Numbered from the stretch's first letter, positions 8,079 through 24,437 are shown. The stretch is DNA of 64,000 bases from Allosphingosinicella vermicomposti (GCF_003012815.1 NZ_PXYJ01000002.1:372001-436000), one strand, 5' to 3'. A program made the numbers and translations. Notes: generated by a model from the sequence alone, not told the origin.

Positions 8079-8401
8079 AGCTCGTCGCGTAGGCGCTGCA
8101 ATTCGTCGAGCCGCGCGTCGATCGCCACAAGGTGAGCCATCGCGATCCGCTTCACATCGGCGCTCGCCCGGCCACGATCGTCATAGAGGCTCAGCAGTTC
8201 CCGGCACTCTTCCACCGAAAACCCAAAGGCCCGCGCACGGCGAACGAAGGTGAGGCGTCGCACCTCCTCCCCGCCATAGACGCGATAGCCGGACGCCGAT
8301 CGTCCCCGCGGCGCGATCAGGCCGATATCGGCATAATAACGCACCGTCTTTACCGGCAGGCCAGATGTCTCCGCCGCCCGCCCGATCGTTAACCCAGACA
8401 T
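7982..8401 (-). CDS. MerR-family copper-type regulator (CueR-like)
   Basis: A 139-residue MerR activator. Residues 1-70 form the winged HTH (LTIGRAAETSGLPVKTVRYYADIGLIAP...GYRVY), followed by a dimerisation helix (about 80-118). A C-terminal loop CAGDEGAEC has the C-x7-C spacing that binds Cu(I) in CueR (C-P-G-D-D-S-A-D-C in E. coli). The gene is divergent from the DUF4396/outer-membrane pair, and a MerR-type operator lies between, so it likely activates that pair in response to copper and may control itself. Its 3' end overlaps the convergent gene by 97 bp. Confidence 0.88.
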   Translation of the reverse strand: MSGLTIGRAAETSGLPVKTVRYYADIGLIAPRGRSASGYRVYGGEEVRRLTFVRRARAFGFSVEECRELLSLYDDRGRASADVKRIAMAHLVAIDARLDELQRLRDELQRLSDACAGDEGAECPILGAMAADGGISDRR

Positions 8402-8404
8402 GCC

Positions 8405-8435
8405 TTGACCTTCCAGCTACTGGAGGCCTTATGTC
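8405..8435 (+). promoter_or_regulatory. MerR/CueR-type operator-promoter with 19-bp spacer
   Basis: TTGACC (8405-8410) and TATGTC (8430-8435) are separated by 19 bp, the over-long spacer that marks MerR-activated promoters. Inside lies the dyad CTTCCAG...CTGGAGG, like the ACCTTCC-type copper operators. It lies 4 bp upstream of the merR start and 35 bp upstream of the DUF4396 start. Confidence 0.8.
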
Positions 8436-8469
8436 GCCTGCCGTGGTGACCGAATCAAGGAGTAATGCC

Positions 8470-8919
8470 ATGGCCCATGCCGCAATTTCCACGCCGTCCT
8501 TTCACTGGCACTGCCGCCACACATGGCGCCGCGCGTCGATTAACACCGCCTGGTGTCTCACCGGTTGCGCCGCCGGTGATTTCGGTACGATTGCCTTCTT
8601 TCAGTTTTTCGGGATTGCCTGGCCGGCCATGGCGATTATGGCGCTCGCCACGATGAACGGCATCCTGACCTCGATCGCGCTCGAAACCTTCATCCTCTCG
8701 CGCCAGATGGTGCTGCGGACCGCGTTCAAGACGGCGATCGGCATGTCGCTCATTTCAATGATCGCGATGGAAAGCGCCATGAACGCCGTCGATTGGCTGC
8801 TGACCGGAGGTGCGATGCTGACCTGGTGGGTCATGCCCATCATGCTGGCGGCCGGTTTCCTGGCCCCGCTTCCCTACAATTACTGGCGTCTCAAGGCCCT
8901 CGGCCGCGCCTGCCACTGA
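8470..8919 (+). CDS. DUF4396 membrane protein
   Basis: A 149-residue integral membrane protein with about four hydrophobic helices (residues 42-62, 68-82, 93-108, 115-135). The opening has FHWHCRHTWRRASINTAWCLTGC: paired His and Cys (H-x-H-C-x-H, later C-x4-C) that could bind a metal, a feature of DUF4396. It starts at ATG 8470 after AAGGAG and is the first gene downstream of the MerR-type promoter; the outer-membrane gene follows after 20 bp. Context suggests a role in copper handling at the inner membrane; the mechanism is not known. Confidence 0.8.
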   Translation: MAHAAISTPSFHWHCRHTWRRASINTAWCLTGCAAGDFGTIAFFQFFGIAWPAMAIMALATMNGILTSIALETFILSRQMVLRTAFKTAIGMSLISMIAMESAMNAVDWLLTGGAMLTWWVMPIMLAAGFLAPLPYNYWRLKALGRACH

Positions 8920-8939
8920 TATTTCCAAAGGACAGATCC

Positions 8940-10286
8940 ATGCGCCTCCTCCTTTCCGCCTCCCTCCTCGCCCTAGCCGTAACGCCCGCCGTTGCGCAGG
9001 AACATTCGGGCCATGAGGGTCATGAGTCTCCTCCACCTCCCCAGCCTGTGCAGCACCAGCATGAAGGCCATGAAATGCCGCAGGGTCATGAAGGCATGGA
9101 TCATCGCAGCCACCACGGTTCGACGGCCATGATGCAGGGCGCGCTTGGTCCCTACCCATCCTCCCGTGAAGCGTCGGGCACGGCCTGGCAGCCCGACGCA
9201 TCCCTGCATGGTGGGCTTCATGCCAATGCGGGCGACTGGATGCTGATGGGCCATGCACAACTGAACGGCGTCTATAGCTGGCAGGGCGGGCCGCGCGGTG
9301 GCGACAAGGCATTCGTATCCGGTATGGTCATGGGCATGGCGCGCCGCGAGGCGGGACCGGGCACCCTGCAATTGCGCGCGATGCTCAGCCCCGATCCGTT
9401 GATGGGCAAAGCGGGCTATCCGCTTCACCTCGCCACAGGCGAAACCGCGGACGGCGTCACCCCCCTGGTCGATCGCCAGCATCCCCACGACCTCTTCATG
9501 GAATTGTCGGCGAGCTACAGCGTGAAGCTAGGGCCGGACAGCAGCGCCTACCTTTATGGCGGCTTGCCCGGCGAACCCGCCTTCGGACCGCCCGCCTTCA
9601 TGCACCGCATGTCGATCATGGACAGCCCGGAAGCGCCAATCACTCATCACTGGCTTGATTCCACTCACATCACCTTCGGCGTGGTGACCGCAGGCCTCGT
9701 CCATAAGAACGTGAAGATCGAAGCGTCGCGCTTCAACGGACGCGAGCCGGACGAAAAGCGTTTCAATATCGAAACCGCGCCGCTTGATTCCACCGCCGCC
9801 CGGTTGAGTTGGAATCCGACGCCGAACCTCGCTCTCCAGGCAAGCTGGGCCGATCTCAAAAGCCCGGAACAATTGCAGCCGGACGAGGACGAAACCCGCT
9901 GGTCGGCCAGCGCAATCTACACACGCAGCTTCGGCGAAGGAAAGTGGTGGTCCACCACTGCCGCCTGGGGCCGACGCGACCGGGATCATGGCAGCCTCGA
10001 TGCCCTCGTACTGGAAGGCGCGGTCAGCCTAGACGATTGGACCCTCTTCGGGCGGGCGGAGTATACGGAAAATAACGAACTGCTGCCGAAAGCGGGCCAT
10101 CATGGCGACACCTATGAAGTGGGCAAGGTTTCGCTCGGCGCGATCCGCGATTTCCAGGTCGCGCCGAACGTCAAGTTCGGCATAGGCGGGCTCTACGCCC
10201 GCAACTTTGTTCCCGCCGGTCTGGAAACGCTCTATGCTGGCGACCCGGCCGGCGCGATGGCGTTCGTCCGGCTGAAAATCGATTAA
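8940..10286 (+). CDS. His/Met-rich outer-membrane beta-barrel protein, copper-linked
   Basis: A 448-residue exported protein. Residues 1-20 are a signal peptide (LLLSASLLALAVTPAVAQ). Residues 21-65 are very rich in His, Met and Glu (HSGHEGHE, HQHEGHEMPQGHEGMDHRSHH), a typical metal-binding arm. The rest alternates aromatic/Gly strands (VYSWQGG, SAYLYGG, KWWSTTAAWG, WTLFGRAEYTENNEL) and ends VRLKID, consistent with a beta-barrel. It is co-transcribed with the DUF4396 gene behind the MerR-type operator. I infer an outer-membrane copper-binding or export role; it is not an obvious PcoB or CusC homologue. Confidence 0.7.
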   Translation: MRLLLSASLLALAVTPAVAQEHSGHEGHESPPPPQPVQHQHEGHEMPQGHEGMDHRSHHGSTAMMQGALGPYPSSREASGTAWQPDASLHGGLHANAGDWMLMGHAQLNGVYSWQGGPRGGDKAFVSGMVMGMARREAGPGTLQLRAMLSPDPLMGKAGYPLHLATGETADGVTPLVDRQHPHDLFMELSASYSVKLGPDSSAYLYGGLPGEPAFGPPAFMHRMSIMDSPEAPITHHWLDSTHITFGVVTAGLVHKNVKIEASRFNGREPDEKRFNIETAPLDSTAARLSWNPTPNLALQASWADLKSPEQLQPDEDETRWSASAIYTRSFGEGKWWSTTAAWGRRDRDHGSLDALVLEGAVSLDDWTLFGRAEYTENNELLPKAGHHGDTYEVGKVSLGAIRDFQVAPNVKFGIGGLYARNFVPAGLETLYAGDPAGAMAFVRLKID

Positions 10287-10301
10287 GGGGGATTAGGGGG
10301 C

Positions 10302-10661
10302 ATGAAGCGGGACACGCTGTTTTTGATCGAAACCGGCTTTGCGGATCCAGGCTATAAGGGCGCGGATGAAAATGCGCGCTTTTACTGCCCCTATTGCGCA
10401 ACCATCGAAGGCGTGATCGCCCTCCATCCAGCACTGTTTGGCGATGTGGATGTCGTGCGCGTGCCCTTCCAGCGACCCCGAACCGCCTTGGTCGACCTGA
10501 TCGGCGAAGCGAACCAAGGTTTGCCCCGCCTCATCCTTGCCGATGACGCGCCCGGCGGGCTGGAAACCGGGTCTGCTAACGGGGTCCGTTTCGTGTCGGA
10601 CGTCGAGCAAATCCTTGACGTTCTCAGCCGCCGCCACGGCCTGCCCCGCGCGCACTTCTGA
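10302..10661 (+). CDS. DUF3088 thioredoxin-like protein
   Basis: A 119-residue protein that starts MKRDTLFLIETGFADPGY, followed by FYCPYCATIEGVIAL: a C-x2-C (C29, C32) at the start of a helix, as in thioredoxin folds. I recognise the pattern as DUF3088. It begins 15 bp after the outer-membrane gene, so it can share the copper-responsive transcript. A dithiol protein would suit metal or redox handling, but the function is not established. Confidence 0.75.
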   Translation: MKRDTLFLIETGFADPGYKGADENARFYCPYCATIEGVIALHPALFGDVDVVRVPFQRPRTALVDLIGEANQGLPRLILADDAPGGLETGSANGVRFVSDVEQILDVLSRRHGLPRAHF

Positions 10662-10685
10662 TCGTCGCCGGAGCGGCCCGATTGT

Positions 10686-10714
10686 TTGACTTTTCCAACA
10701 GTGGTTATTAGATA
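10686..10714 (+). promoter_or_regulatory. rpoB promoter
   Basis: TTGACT (10686-10691), a 17-bp spacer and TAGATA (10709-10714): near-consensus housekeeping promoter about 170 bp upstream of rpoB. Confidence 0.75.
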
Positions 10715-10804
10715 GCGGCCATCACCACAGCCTTTCGGAACAGAATATGCCGTCGCGCAGCATGTTCAAAGCATTGATCGGCCTTGTGGTTCCTTAGACG
10801 CTTG

Positions 10805-10839
10805 AAGCTGCCTTTTCCCACGGAAAAGCGCGGCTTTTT
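10805..10839 (+). terminator. Terminator-like hairpin in the rpoB leader
   Basis: AAGCTGC-CTTTTCC pairs with GGAAAAG-CGCGGCTT (one bulge) around a CAC loop and is followed by TTTTTG. It lies about 90 nt after the predicted transcription start and 48 bp before rpoB, with no gene upstream that it would end. It could act as an attenuator for rpoBC. Confidence 0.6.
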
Positions 10840-10886
10840 GCGTTTGCAGCGCACCTGTATTCAGGCAGTACGAGGCGAAATTTTTC

Positions 10887-15041
<4,155 letters not shown>

Positions 15042-15049
15042 GGGTCGTC

Positions 15050-15072
15050 GGGCGCCGGTTCGTCCGGCGCCC
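15050..15072. other. Strong stem-loop between rpoB and rpoC
   Basis: GGGCGCCGG and CCGGCGCCC pair perfectly (9 bp) around TTCGT. No T-run follows, so it is not a terminator; it may be a processing or stability element in the rpoBC mRNA. Confidence 0.6.
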
Positions 15073-15121
15073 CTCCCCTGCCGCAGCCTGAGAAAGAATT
15101 CTTCCCCGAAGGGAAACAGAG

Positions 15122-19390
<4,269 letters not shown>

Positions 19391-19417
19391 GTCCGTCAGA
19401 TAGCTGATCAAAAGAAG

Positions 19418-19449
19418 AGCCCCGCCAGAGCAATCCGGCGGGGCTTTTT
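19418..19449 (+). terminator. Rho-independent terminator of rpoBC
   Basis: AGCCCCGCC and GGCGGGGCT form a perfect 9-bp stem with a 10-base loop and five T after it, 27 bp past the rpoC stop. Confidence 0.93.
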
Positions 19450-19455
19450 CTTCCC

Positions 19456-19480
19456 CCTCTCTCCCCTGAAGGGGAGAGGG
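19456..19480. repeat. GGGGAGAGGG-type intergenic palindrome
   Basis: CCCTCTCTCCCCT, loop GA, AGGGGAGAGGG. The same type recurs at 24417-24437 and 59412-59516. Confidence 0.65.
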
Positions 19481-19488
19481 ACAGCCCC

Positions 19489-19641
19489 AAAACCATTTTC
19501 CTACAGCCCAACCGCCATGTTACGCCCCCTCCGCTCATTCTTCCCGTGAACCTGCCCGGCCATTCCCGGACTCGCGACGGAAGCGGAAACTGACAATACT
19601 GACGGTTTGGTTGTGCGAACACATCAAATTCGTCAGCTTTC
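19489..19641 (+). mobile_element. Internally deleted copy of the 35008-35514 element
   Basis: The 18-mer AAAACCATTTTCCTACAG (19489-19506) is identical to the start of the element at 35496-35513 (other strand). It is followed by the shared ACCGCCATG, here opening a frame of only 10 codons. The far end, 19587-19641, aligns without gaps to the reverse complement of 35008-35062 at 43 of 55 positions, including the shared stretches GTGCGAA, CATCAA and GTCAGCTT. The 140-codon gene found between the same ends at the other locus is missing here. It looks like a non-autonomous remnant. This is the only content of the 367-bp rpoC-glycosyltransferase gap besides the terminator and a small palindrome. 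Confidence 0.65.
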
Positions 19642-19757
19642 ACAGCGCGCCGCTCCCCGGCCCCGCTGTGGCGAGACTGCAATAGCCTGGGGGAAGGACA
19701 GGCATATGGCGCCGCGCGGCTTTGCCTTTTCGCCCCAAGCCGCTATCGAGCATCGCG

Positions 19758-20936
19758 ATGAACGTGTCCGACCTTCGCATTGCCATGTTCAGCGGCAATT
19801 ATAATTATGTACGCGACGGGGCGAACCAGGCCCTCAACCGCCTGGTCGATTATCTCCTCCGTCAGGGCGCGTCTGTGCGCATTTATTCGCCGACCGTGGC
19901 GGAGCCTGCGTTCGAACCGAAGGGCGACCTTGTCAGCGTCCCCTCGCTCGCCATTCCCGGCCGCGCCGAATATCGCGCGCCGCTGATGATCCCGCCTTCG
20001 GTCAAGCGTGACATCAAGGCGTTTCAACCCAACATCTTCCACATCGCCAGCCCGGAGATCCTGGGCCATCGCGCGGTGACGCTGGCGCACAAGATGGACC
20101 TGCCGGTCATCGCGTCTGTCCACACGCGCTTCGAAACCTATTTCCGTTATTATGGCGCCGCCTTCCTCGAGCCCATCGTCGAAGCCGGGCTCCGCCGCCT
20201 CTACCGCCGCTGCGACGCCATCTTCGCGCCGTCCGAAAGCATGGCGCAGTGCCTGCGCGAGCAGCGGATGAACTATAATGTCGGGATCTGGACGCGCGGC
20301 ATCGACACCGGAATTTTCGATCCGGCCCGCCGCAGCCTAGAATGGCGCCGCTCACTCGGCATCGAAGACGACATGCCGGTCATCGGCTTCGTCGGCCGTC
20401 TCGTCATGGAAAAGGGCCTCGACGTTTTTTCGGACACGATCGACCGCCTCGAAAAGCGGCAGGTGCGCCACAAGGTGCTGGTCGTCGGCGAGGGTCCGGC
20501 CCGCGAATGGTTTGAAAAGCGGCTTCCCAATGGCATATTCGCGGGCTTCCAGGCCGGCAACGATCTCGGCCGGGCGGTGGCGTCGATGGACATGCTGTTC
20601 AACCCGTCCGTCACGGAAACATTCGGCAATGTAACGCTCGAGGCGATGGCCGTGGGCCTGCCCGTCGTCGCAGCGGCAGCAACAGGCAGCGAGAGCCTCG
20701 TCACCGACAATGTCACCGGGCGCCTCATCCGGCCCGGCGCCATAGACGCCTTCGCCGATGCGCTGGCTCATTATTGTCAGGACGAGGCGGCTCGAAAAGC
20801 CGCAGGCGCTGCCGGCCGCCAGATCACCGCCCATTATGGCTGGGACGAGGTTAACCAGGCCCTTGTCGACGCCTATATCCGCGTGATCCGCGAGCACGGC
20901 TCAGCAGGCCGCCCGCCGACGAGCCCGGTCCCTTAG
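19758..20936 (+). CDS. GT4-family glycosyltransferase
   Basis: A 392-residue GT-B glycosyltransferase. The N-terminal acceptor domain begins DLRIAMFSGNYNYVRDGANQALNRL, with the glycine-rich opening of family GT4. The C-terminal donor domain has VIGFVGRLVMEKGLDVF and the E-x7-E type motif SVTETFGNVTLEAMAVGLPVV (about 300-320). It resembles the PimB/SqdX-like mannosyl- and sulfoquinovosyl-transferases. The ATG at 19758 is chosen because family proteins start a few residues before DLRIA. It stands alone between rpoC and padR. Acceptor and sugar are not known. Confidence 0.88.
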   Translation: MNVSDLRIAMFSGNYNYVRDGANQALNRLVDYLLRQGASVRIYSPTVAEPAFEPKGDLVSVPSLAIPGRAEYRAPLMIPPSVKRDIKAFQPNIFHIASPEILGHRAVTLAHKMDLPVIASVHTRFETYFRYYGAAFLEPIVEAGLRRLYRRCDAIFAPSESMAQCLREQRMNYNVGIWTRGIDTGIFDPARRSLEWRRSLGIEDDMPVIGFVGRLVMEKGLDVFSDTIDRLEKRQVRHKVLVVGEGPAREWFEKRLPNGIFAGFQAGNDLGRAVASMDMLFNPSVTETFGNVTLEAMAVGLPVVAAAATGSESLVTDNVTGRLIRPGAIDAFADALAHYCQDEAARKAAGAAGRQITAHYGWDEVNQALVDAYIRVIREHGSAGRPPTSPVP

Positions 20937-21104
20937 GTTTTCGCCTATTTTAAGATCGATGGCGAGGGCCAGCGATTGGCATTCCGTAGCGCTGTTATGC
21001 CTCGTACCGCCAATTAAACCTCAGTGGCGCCTCGCGGAAAGCGAAGGGGTTAAGGTGGCGGGCGAGGACGTCGTTGGTCCGTATCTGCTCGGCTGCACTA
21101 TCGT

Positions 21105-21653
21105 TCATAGCCGTTCGATCCGCCGCGCTGCCTCATCGATGATCTCCGCCATGTCGTGAAGCATCTGGTGGGGCATATCCTCCTGATGCAGGCGGTGAGA
21201 GATGACGGCGCCAAGATTGGTCATGGCGCGTCCCACCGGCGTGGCGCCATGACGCCGCTGCCGCGCACCGACGGCATTCAGGCGTTCGGTCAGCGCATCG
21301 ACTTCATCCGCCTTTGCGGCCAGATATTTCAGGCCATCGTCCGTCACGCGGAAGAGTTTGCGCGATCCCTCCGCGGGCGCCTCCTCGATATGTCCCATAT
21401 CCTGAAGCATGGTGAGAGTTGGATAGATGACGCCGGGGCTTGGCGCATAATGGCCGCCCGTCATCTCCTCGATCGCGCGGATGAGGTCGTAACCGTGGCG
21501 CGACTGTTCCGAGATTAGCTTTAAGAGAACGAGTCGCAGCTCGCCGCCGTCGAACATCCGCCGTCCGCCATGGCGCCGTCCGCGGCCCTCGCCGCGATGC
21601 CCTTCACCCCAGCCGCCAAAGGCCCATGTACCCATGCTTTGTCCAAAACGCAT
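21105..21653 (-). CDS. PadR-family transcriptional regulator
   Basis: A 182-residue PadR repressor. After a Gly/Arg/His-rich N-terminal arm (residues about 12-33) comes the winged helix: GELRLVLLKLISEQSRHGYDLIRAIEEMTGGHYAPSPGVIYPTL split over residues 37-80, with the conserved HGYDL and SPGVIYPTL. The C-terminal half is a dimerisation helix bundle. A perfect 22-bp palindrome of the PadR type lies just upstream, so self-repression is likely. No obvious target pump is next to it; the divergent gene is rarA. Confidence 0.9.
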   Translation of the reverse strand: MRFGQSMGTWAFGGWGEGHRGEGRGRRHGGRRMFDGGELRLVLLKLISEQSRHGYDLIRAIEEMTGGHYAPSPGVIYPTLTMLQDMGHIEEAPAEGSRKLFRVTDDGLKYLAAKADEVDALTERLNAVGARQRRHGATPVGRAMTNLGAVISHRLHQEDMPHQMLHDMAEIIDEAARRIERL

Positions 21654-21679
21654 TTTTCAGCCTCCTTCATATCGACGCA

Positions 21680-21701
21680 TATCTAAGATATATCTTAGAT
21701 A
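21680..21701. promoter_or_regulatory. Perfect 22-bp palindrome, PadR operator
   Basis: TATCTAAGATA followed directly by its exact reverse complement TATCTTAGATA, 26 bp upstream of the padR start and 46 bp upstream of rarA. AT-rich ATCTAAGAT-type palindromes are typical PadR sites. Confidence 0.85.
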
Positions 21702-21747
21702 GATTCAAGGGAGTTGCGGACTGAGACGCTGCGTCTATATCTGGGCG

Positions 21748-23094
21748 GTGCCTGATCTTTTCCCCGACGACCCGCAAATTTCTGCGCTGCGGAACGAGAC
21801 GCCGGCTGGCGCACCGCTTGCCGATCGCATTCGGCCGCGACAGCTGGAGGATGTTGTTGGCCAGGAACATCTGACGGGGCCGGACGGCGCGATCGGGCGG
21901 ATGGTCGCGGCGGGGCGCTTGAGTTCCATCATCCTGTGGGGTCCGCCCGGCACCGGCAAGACGACGATCGCCCGCCTTCTAGCCGATGCCGTGGGCATGC
22001 GCTTCGTGGCGATTTCCGCGGTTTTTTCGGGTGTTGCCGATCTTAAAAAAGTGTTCGCCGAGGCGAAAGACCATGCGCGGATCGGACGGCAGACCCTGCT
22101 GTTTGTGGACGAGATCCACCGCTTCAACCGTGCCCAGCAAGATGGCTTCCTGCCCTATGTCGAGGACGGTACTGTCGTCCTTATCGGCGCCACCACCGAA
22201 AATCCCAGTTTCGAGCTGAACGCGGCCCTTCTTTCTCGTGCGCAGGTACTGATCCTCAACCGGCTCGACACCAAAGCTTTATGCCAGCTTCTTGATCGCG
22301 GAGAGGCGCTGATGGAGCGCCCCCTTCCCTTGACTGCGGAAGCGCGCGACGCGCTGGTCGCTACCGCAGATGGCGATGGCCGCTTCCTGCTCAATCAGGC
22401 AGAGACTTTGTTCTCGGTCCAGCTCGATGAACCGCTCGATCCCGCCGCCTTGTCCGCTTTGCTCCACCGCCGCATGGCCGTTTACGACAAGGACCGCGAG
22501 GGTCATTACAACCTGATCTCCGCGCTTCATAAAAGTCTGCGCGGGTCCGATCCGCAGGCGGCACTCTATTATCTGGCGCGGATGCTGGTCGCGGGCGAGG
22601 AGCCGCTTTACGTGCTCCGCCGCCTTGTCCGCTTCGCTTCCGAGGATATCGGTCTCGCCGACCCGCAGGCACTGGTCCAATGTTTGGCCGCGAAGGACGC
22701 CTACGACTTCCTCGGCTCTCCGGAAGGGGAACTCGCCATCGTCCAGGCGTGCCTCTATCTCGCCACGGCGCCCAAATCGAATGCAGCCTATGTCGCCCAG
22801 AAGGCGAGCTTTCGTTCGGCTCGCGATACCGGCTCGCTCATGCCGCCGAAAAATATTTTGAACGCGCCAACCAAGCTGATGAAACAAGTCGGCTATGGGA
22901 AGAATTATCGCTACGATCATGATGCACCGGAAGGCTTTTCCGGCGACAATTATTGGCCAGCGGAAATGAGCGCGCAGACTTTTTACGAGCCATCTCCACG
23001 CGGGTTTGAAGCGAAGATCGCGGAACGGATCGCTTATTGGGATGCGCGGCGCGCGGAAATGCGCGAGAATGACGAAAAAGGGGAAAGCAGATGA
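21748..23094 (+). CDS. rarA: Replication-associated recombination protein RarA
   Basis: A 448-residue AAA+ ATPase of the RarA/MgsA/WRNIP1 family, which acts at stalled replication forks. Walker A GPPGTGKT is at 65-72; Walker B LLFVDEIHRFN has D121 and E122; sensor 1 is GATTENPSFELN; the C-terminal tetramerisation domain includes RLVRFASEDIGLADP and APKSNAAY. The start is GTG at 21748, giving the family's usual (M)xDLFxDD opening; no Shine-Dalgarno is seen. A possible promoter (TTGCGG 21714-21719, TATATC 21736-21741) would place the transcript start at or near the GTG, so the mRNA may be leaderless. The next gene overlaps by 4 bp. Confidence 0.95.
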   Translation: MPDLFPDDPQISALRNETPAGAPLADRIRPRQLEDVVGQEHLTGPDGAIGRMVAAGRLSSIILWGPPGTGKTTIARLLADAVGMRFVAISAVFSGVADLKKVFAEAKDHARIGRQTLLFVDEIHRFNRAQQDGFLPYVEDGTVVLIGATTENPSFELNAALLSRAQVLILNRLDTKALCQLLDRGEALMERPLPLTAEARDALVATADGDGRFLLNQAETLFSVQLDEPLDPAALSALLHRRMAVYDKDREGHYNLISALHKSLRGSDPQAALYYLARMLVAGEEPLYVLRRLVRFASEDIGLADPQALVQCLAAKDAYDFLGSPEGELAIVQACLYLATAPKSNAAYVAQKASFRSARDTGSLMPPKNILNAPTKLMKQVGYGKNYRYDHDAPEGFSGDNYWPAEMSAQTFYEPSPRGFEAKIAERIAYWDARRAEMRENDEKGESR

Positions 23095-24398
23095 TGATCT
23101 ATCCGCAAGAACAACCGGCAACAGCCGTGTGGCAGCATGAGGCGGAGGTCTGGCTGCCCCGCGTCCTCGGCGCCCTCGCCATCCTCATCGTCGCCTACAT
23201 TCTCGCCCGTGCCGCCAAATGGGCGATCGCCAAGATGGTGGACCGCATTCCCGCCCTTCAGCGTCACAATGAAGCGGAGCCAGGCAAGACCCTTGGCAGT
23301 TTGATTGGCGATATCGCATTCTGGCTCATCCTGCTCGTCGGCATCCTTCTTGCCCTTCAGCCTTTGGGCCTTGCGCAGGTGCTGGAGCCCGTGCGGCAGC
23401 TCACCATCAACGCTTTCGCCTTCGTTCCGAACGTCATTGCGGCGGGGCTCATCTTCTTCATCGGCCTCGTCATCGCGAAGATCGTGAAGCGCGTCGTCGA
23501 AACCGCCCTCCTGGCCGCCAATGTCGACGGCTGGCTGCGGCGCACCGGCCTTGTCGAGACGGCGGGCACCGCGCCCGCGGCGACGGCGGAAGCGCCTGCG
23601 ACGGTCGCGGCCGGGCGCCCCTCGATCAGCCGGTCGATCGGCCTCATCATCTTCTTCCTGATCATGATCCCGGTCACCATCGCTGCGCTGGATTCCCTCG
23701 GCATCGCGGCGATTTCGGTGCCTGCGACGGAAATGCTGAACGCGATCCTCCTTGCCATTCCCAACGTGATCGGGGCGCTGATCCTGATCGCCATCGGCTA
23801 TATGGTCGGCCGCCTTGCCAAGAGCGCGGTGGAGCAGATCCTGCCGTCCATGGGCTTCGATCGGGCAGTGAGCGCATTGGGCTTCGCGCCCGAAAGCACC
23901 ACGCCGTCGCGGACGGCGGGCATGGTCGTGATGATCGCGATCCTCCTCTTCTCCTCGATCAAGGCGGCCGAACTGCTGCAATCGCCGATCATCGCCCTGA
24001 TGCTGGCCCAAGTTCTGGAGCTCGGCAGCCGCATCCTCTTCGGCACCGGCATCATCCTGGGTGGAGTAATCATCGCGCGGATCGTGTCGAACCTCGTCAC
24101 CAATTCGGGCACCGAAGGCTGGCTTCCCGCCATCCTCAAATGGTCGATCATCTCGCTCGCCGTCGCCATGGGCCTGCGCTTCATGGGCCTCGCGAACGAG
24201 ATCGTGATCATCGCCTTTGCGTCGATCATCGGATCGGCTGCCGTCGCCTGCGCCCTCGCTTTCGGTCTTGGCGGGCGGCCCACGGCGCACAAGCTGCTGG
24301 AGCAGTGGACGGATGGAAATCGGGCACCGAAGGCGCCAACCGCTCCGCAGGCTCCCGCCGCACCGACGGAAAGCGACCGCCTGCCACCATTGGTGTGA
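23091..24398 (+). CDS. Mechanosensitive-channel-type membrane protein
   Basis: A 435-residue membrane protein with many hydrophobic segments in two related halves: each has a long helix followed by a repeated V-x-A-x-L-I-x-x-I-G-x-x-I/V-G/A-x-x-A/V-K motif (IAAGLIFFIGLVIAKIVK near 120-137; IGALILIAIGYMVGRLAK near 226-243). This is the 'TM helix repeat' arrangement of CmpX-like mechanosensitive channel proteins. The tail (from about 410) is a soluble Pro/Ala linker. The ATG overlaps the rarA stop (ATGA), so the two are translationally coupled. Likely a small-conductance osmotic safety channel; gating is not shown by sequence. Confidence 0.8.
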   Translation: MMIYPQEQPATAVWQHEAEVWLPRVLGALAILIVAYILARAAKWAIAKMVDRIPALQRHNEAEPGKTLGSLIGDIAFWLILLVGILLALQPLGLAQVLEPVRQLTINAFAFVPNVIAAGLIFFIGLVIAKIVKRVVETALLAANVDGWLRRTGLVETAGTAPAATAEAPATVAAGRPSISRSIGLIIFFLIMIPVTIAALDSLGIAAISVPATEMLNAILLAIPNVIGALILIAIGYMVGRLAKSAVEQILPSMGFDRAVSALGFAPESTTPSRTAGMVVMIAILLFSSIKAAELLQSPIIALMLAQVLELGSRILFGTGIILGGVIIARIVSNLVTNSGTEGWLPAILKWSIISLAVAMGLRFMGLANEIVIIAFASIIGSAAVACALAFGLGGRPTAHKLLEQWTDGNRAPKAPTAPQAPAAPTESDRLPPLV

Positions 24399-24416
24399 CG
24401 GCTCCAATGCCTGAAG

Positions 24417-24437
24417 CCCTCCCCCTTGAGGGGAGGG
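24417..24437. repeat. GGGGAGGG-type intergenic palindrome
   Basis: CCCTCCCCC, TTGA, GGGGAGGG: stem-loop between the channel gene and the DUF429-like gene, 4 bp before its GTG. Similar to 19456-19480 and 59412-59516. Its GGAGGG arm may also serve as ribosome binding site. Confidence 0.55.
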
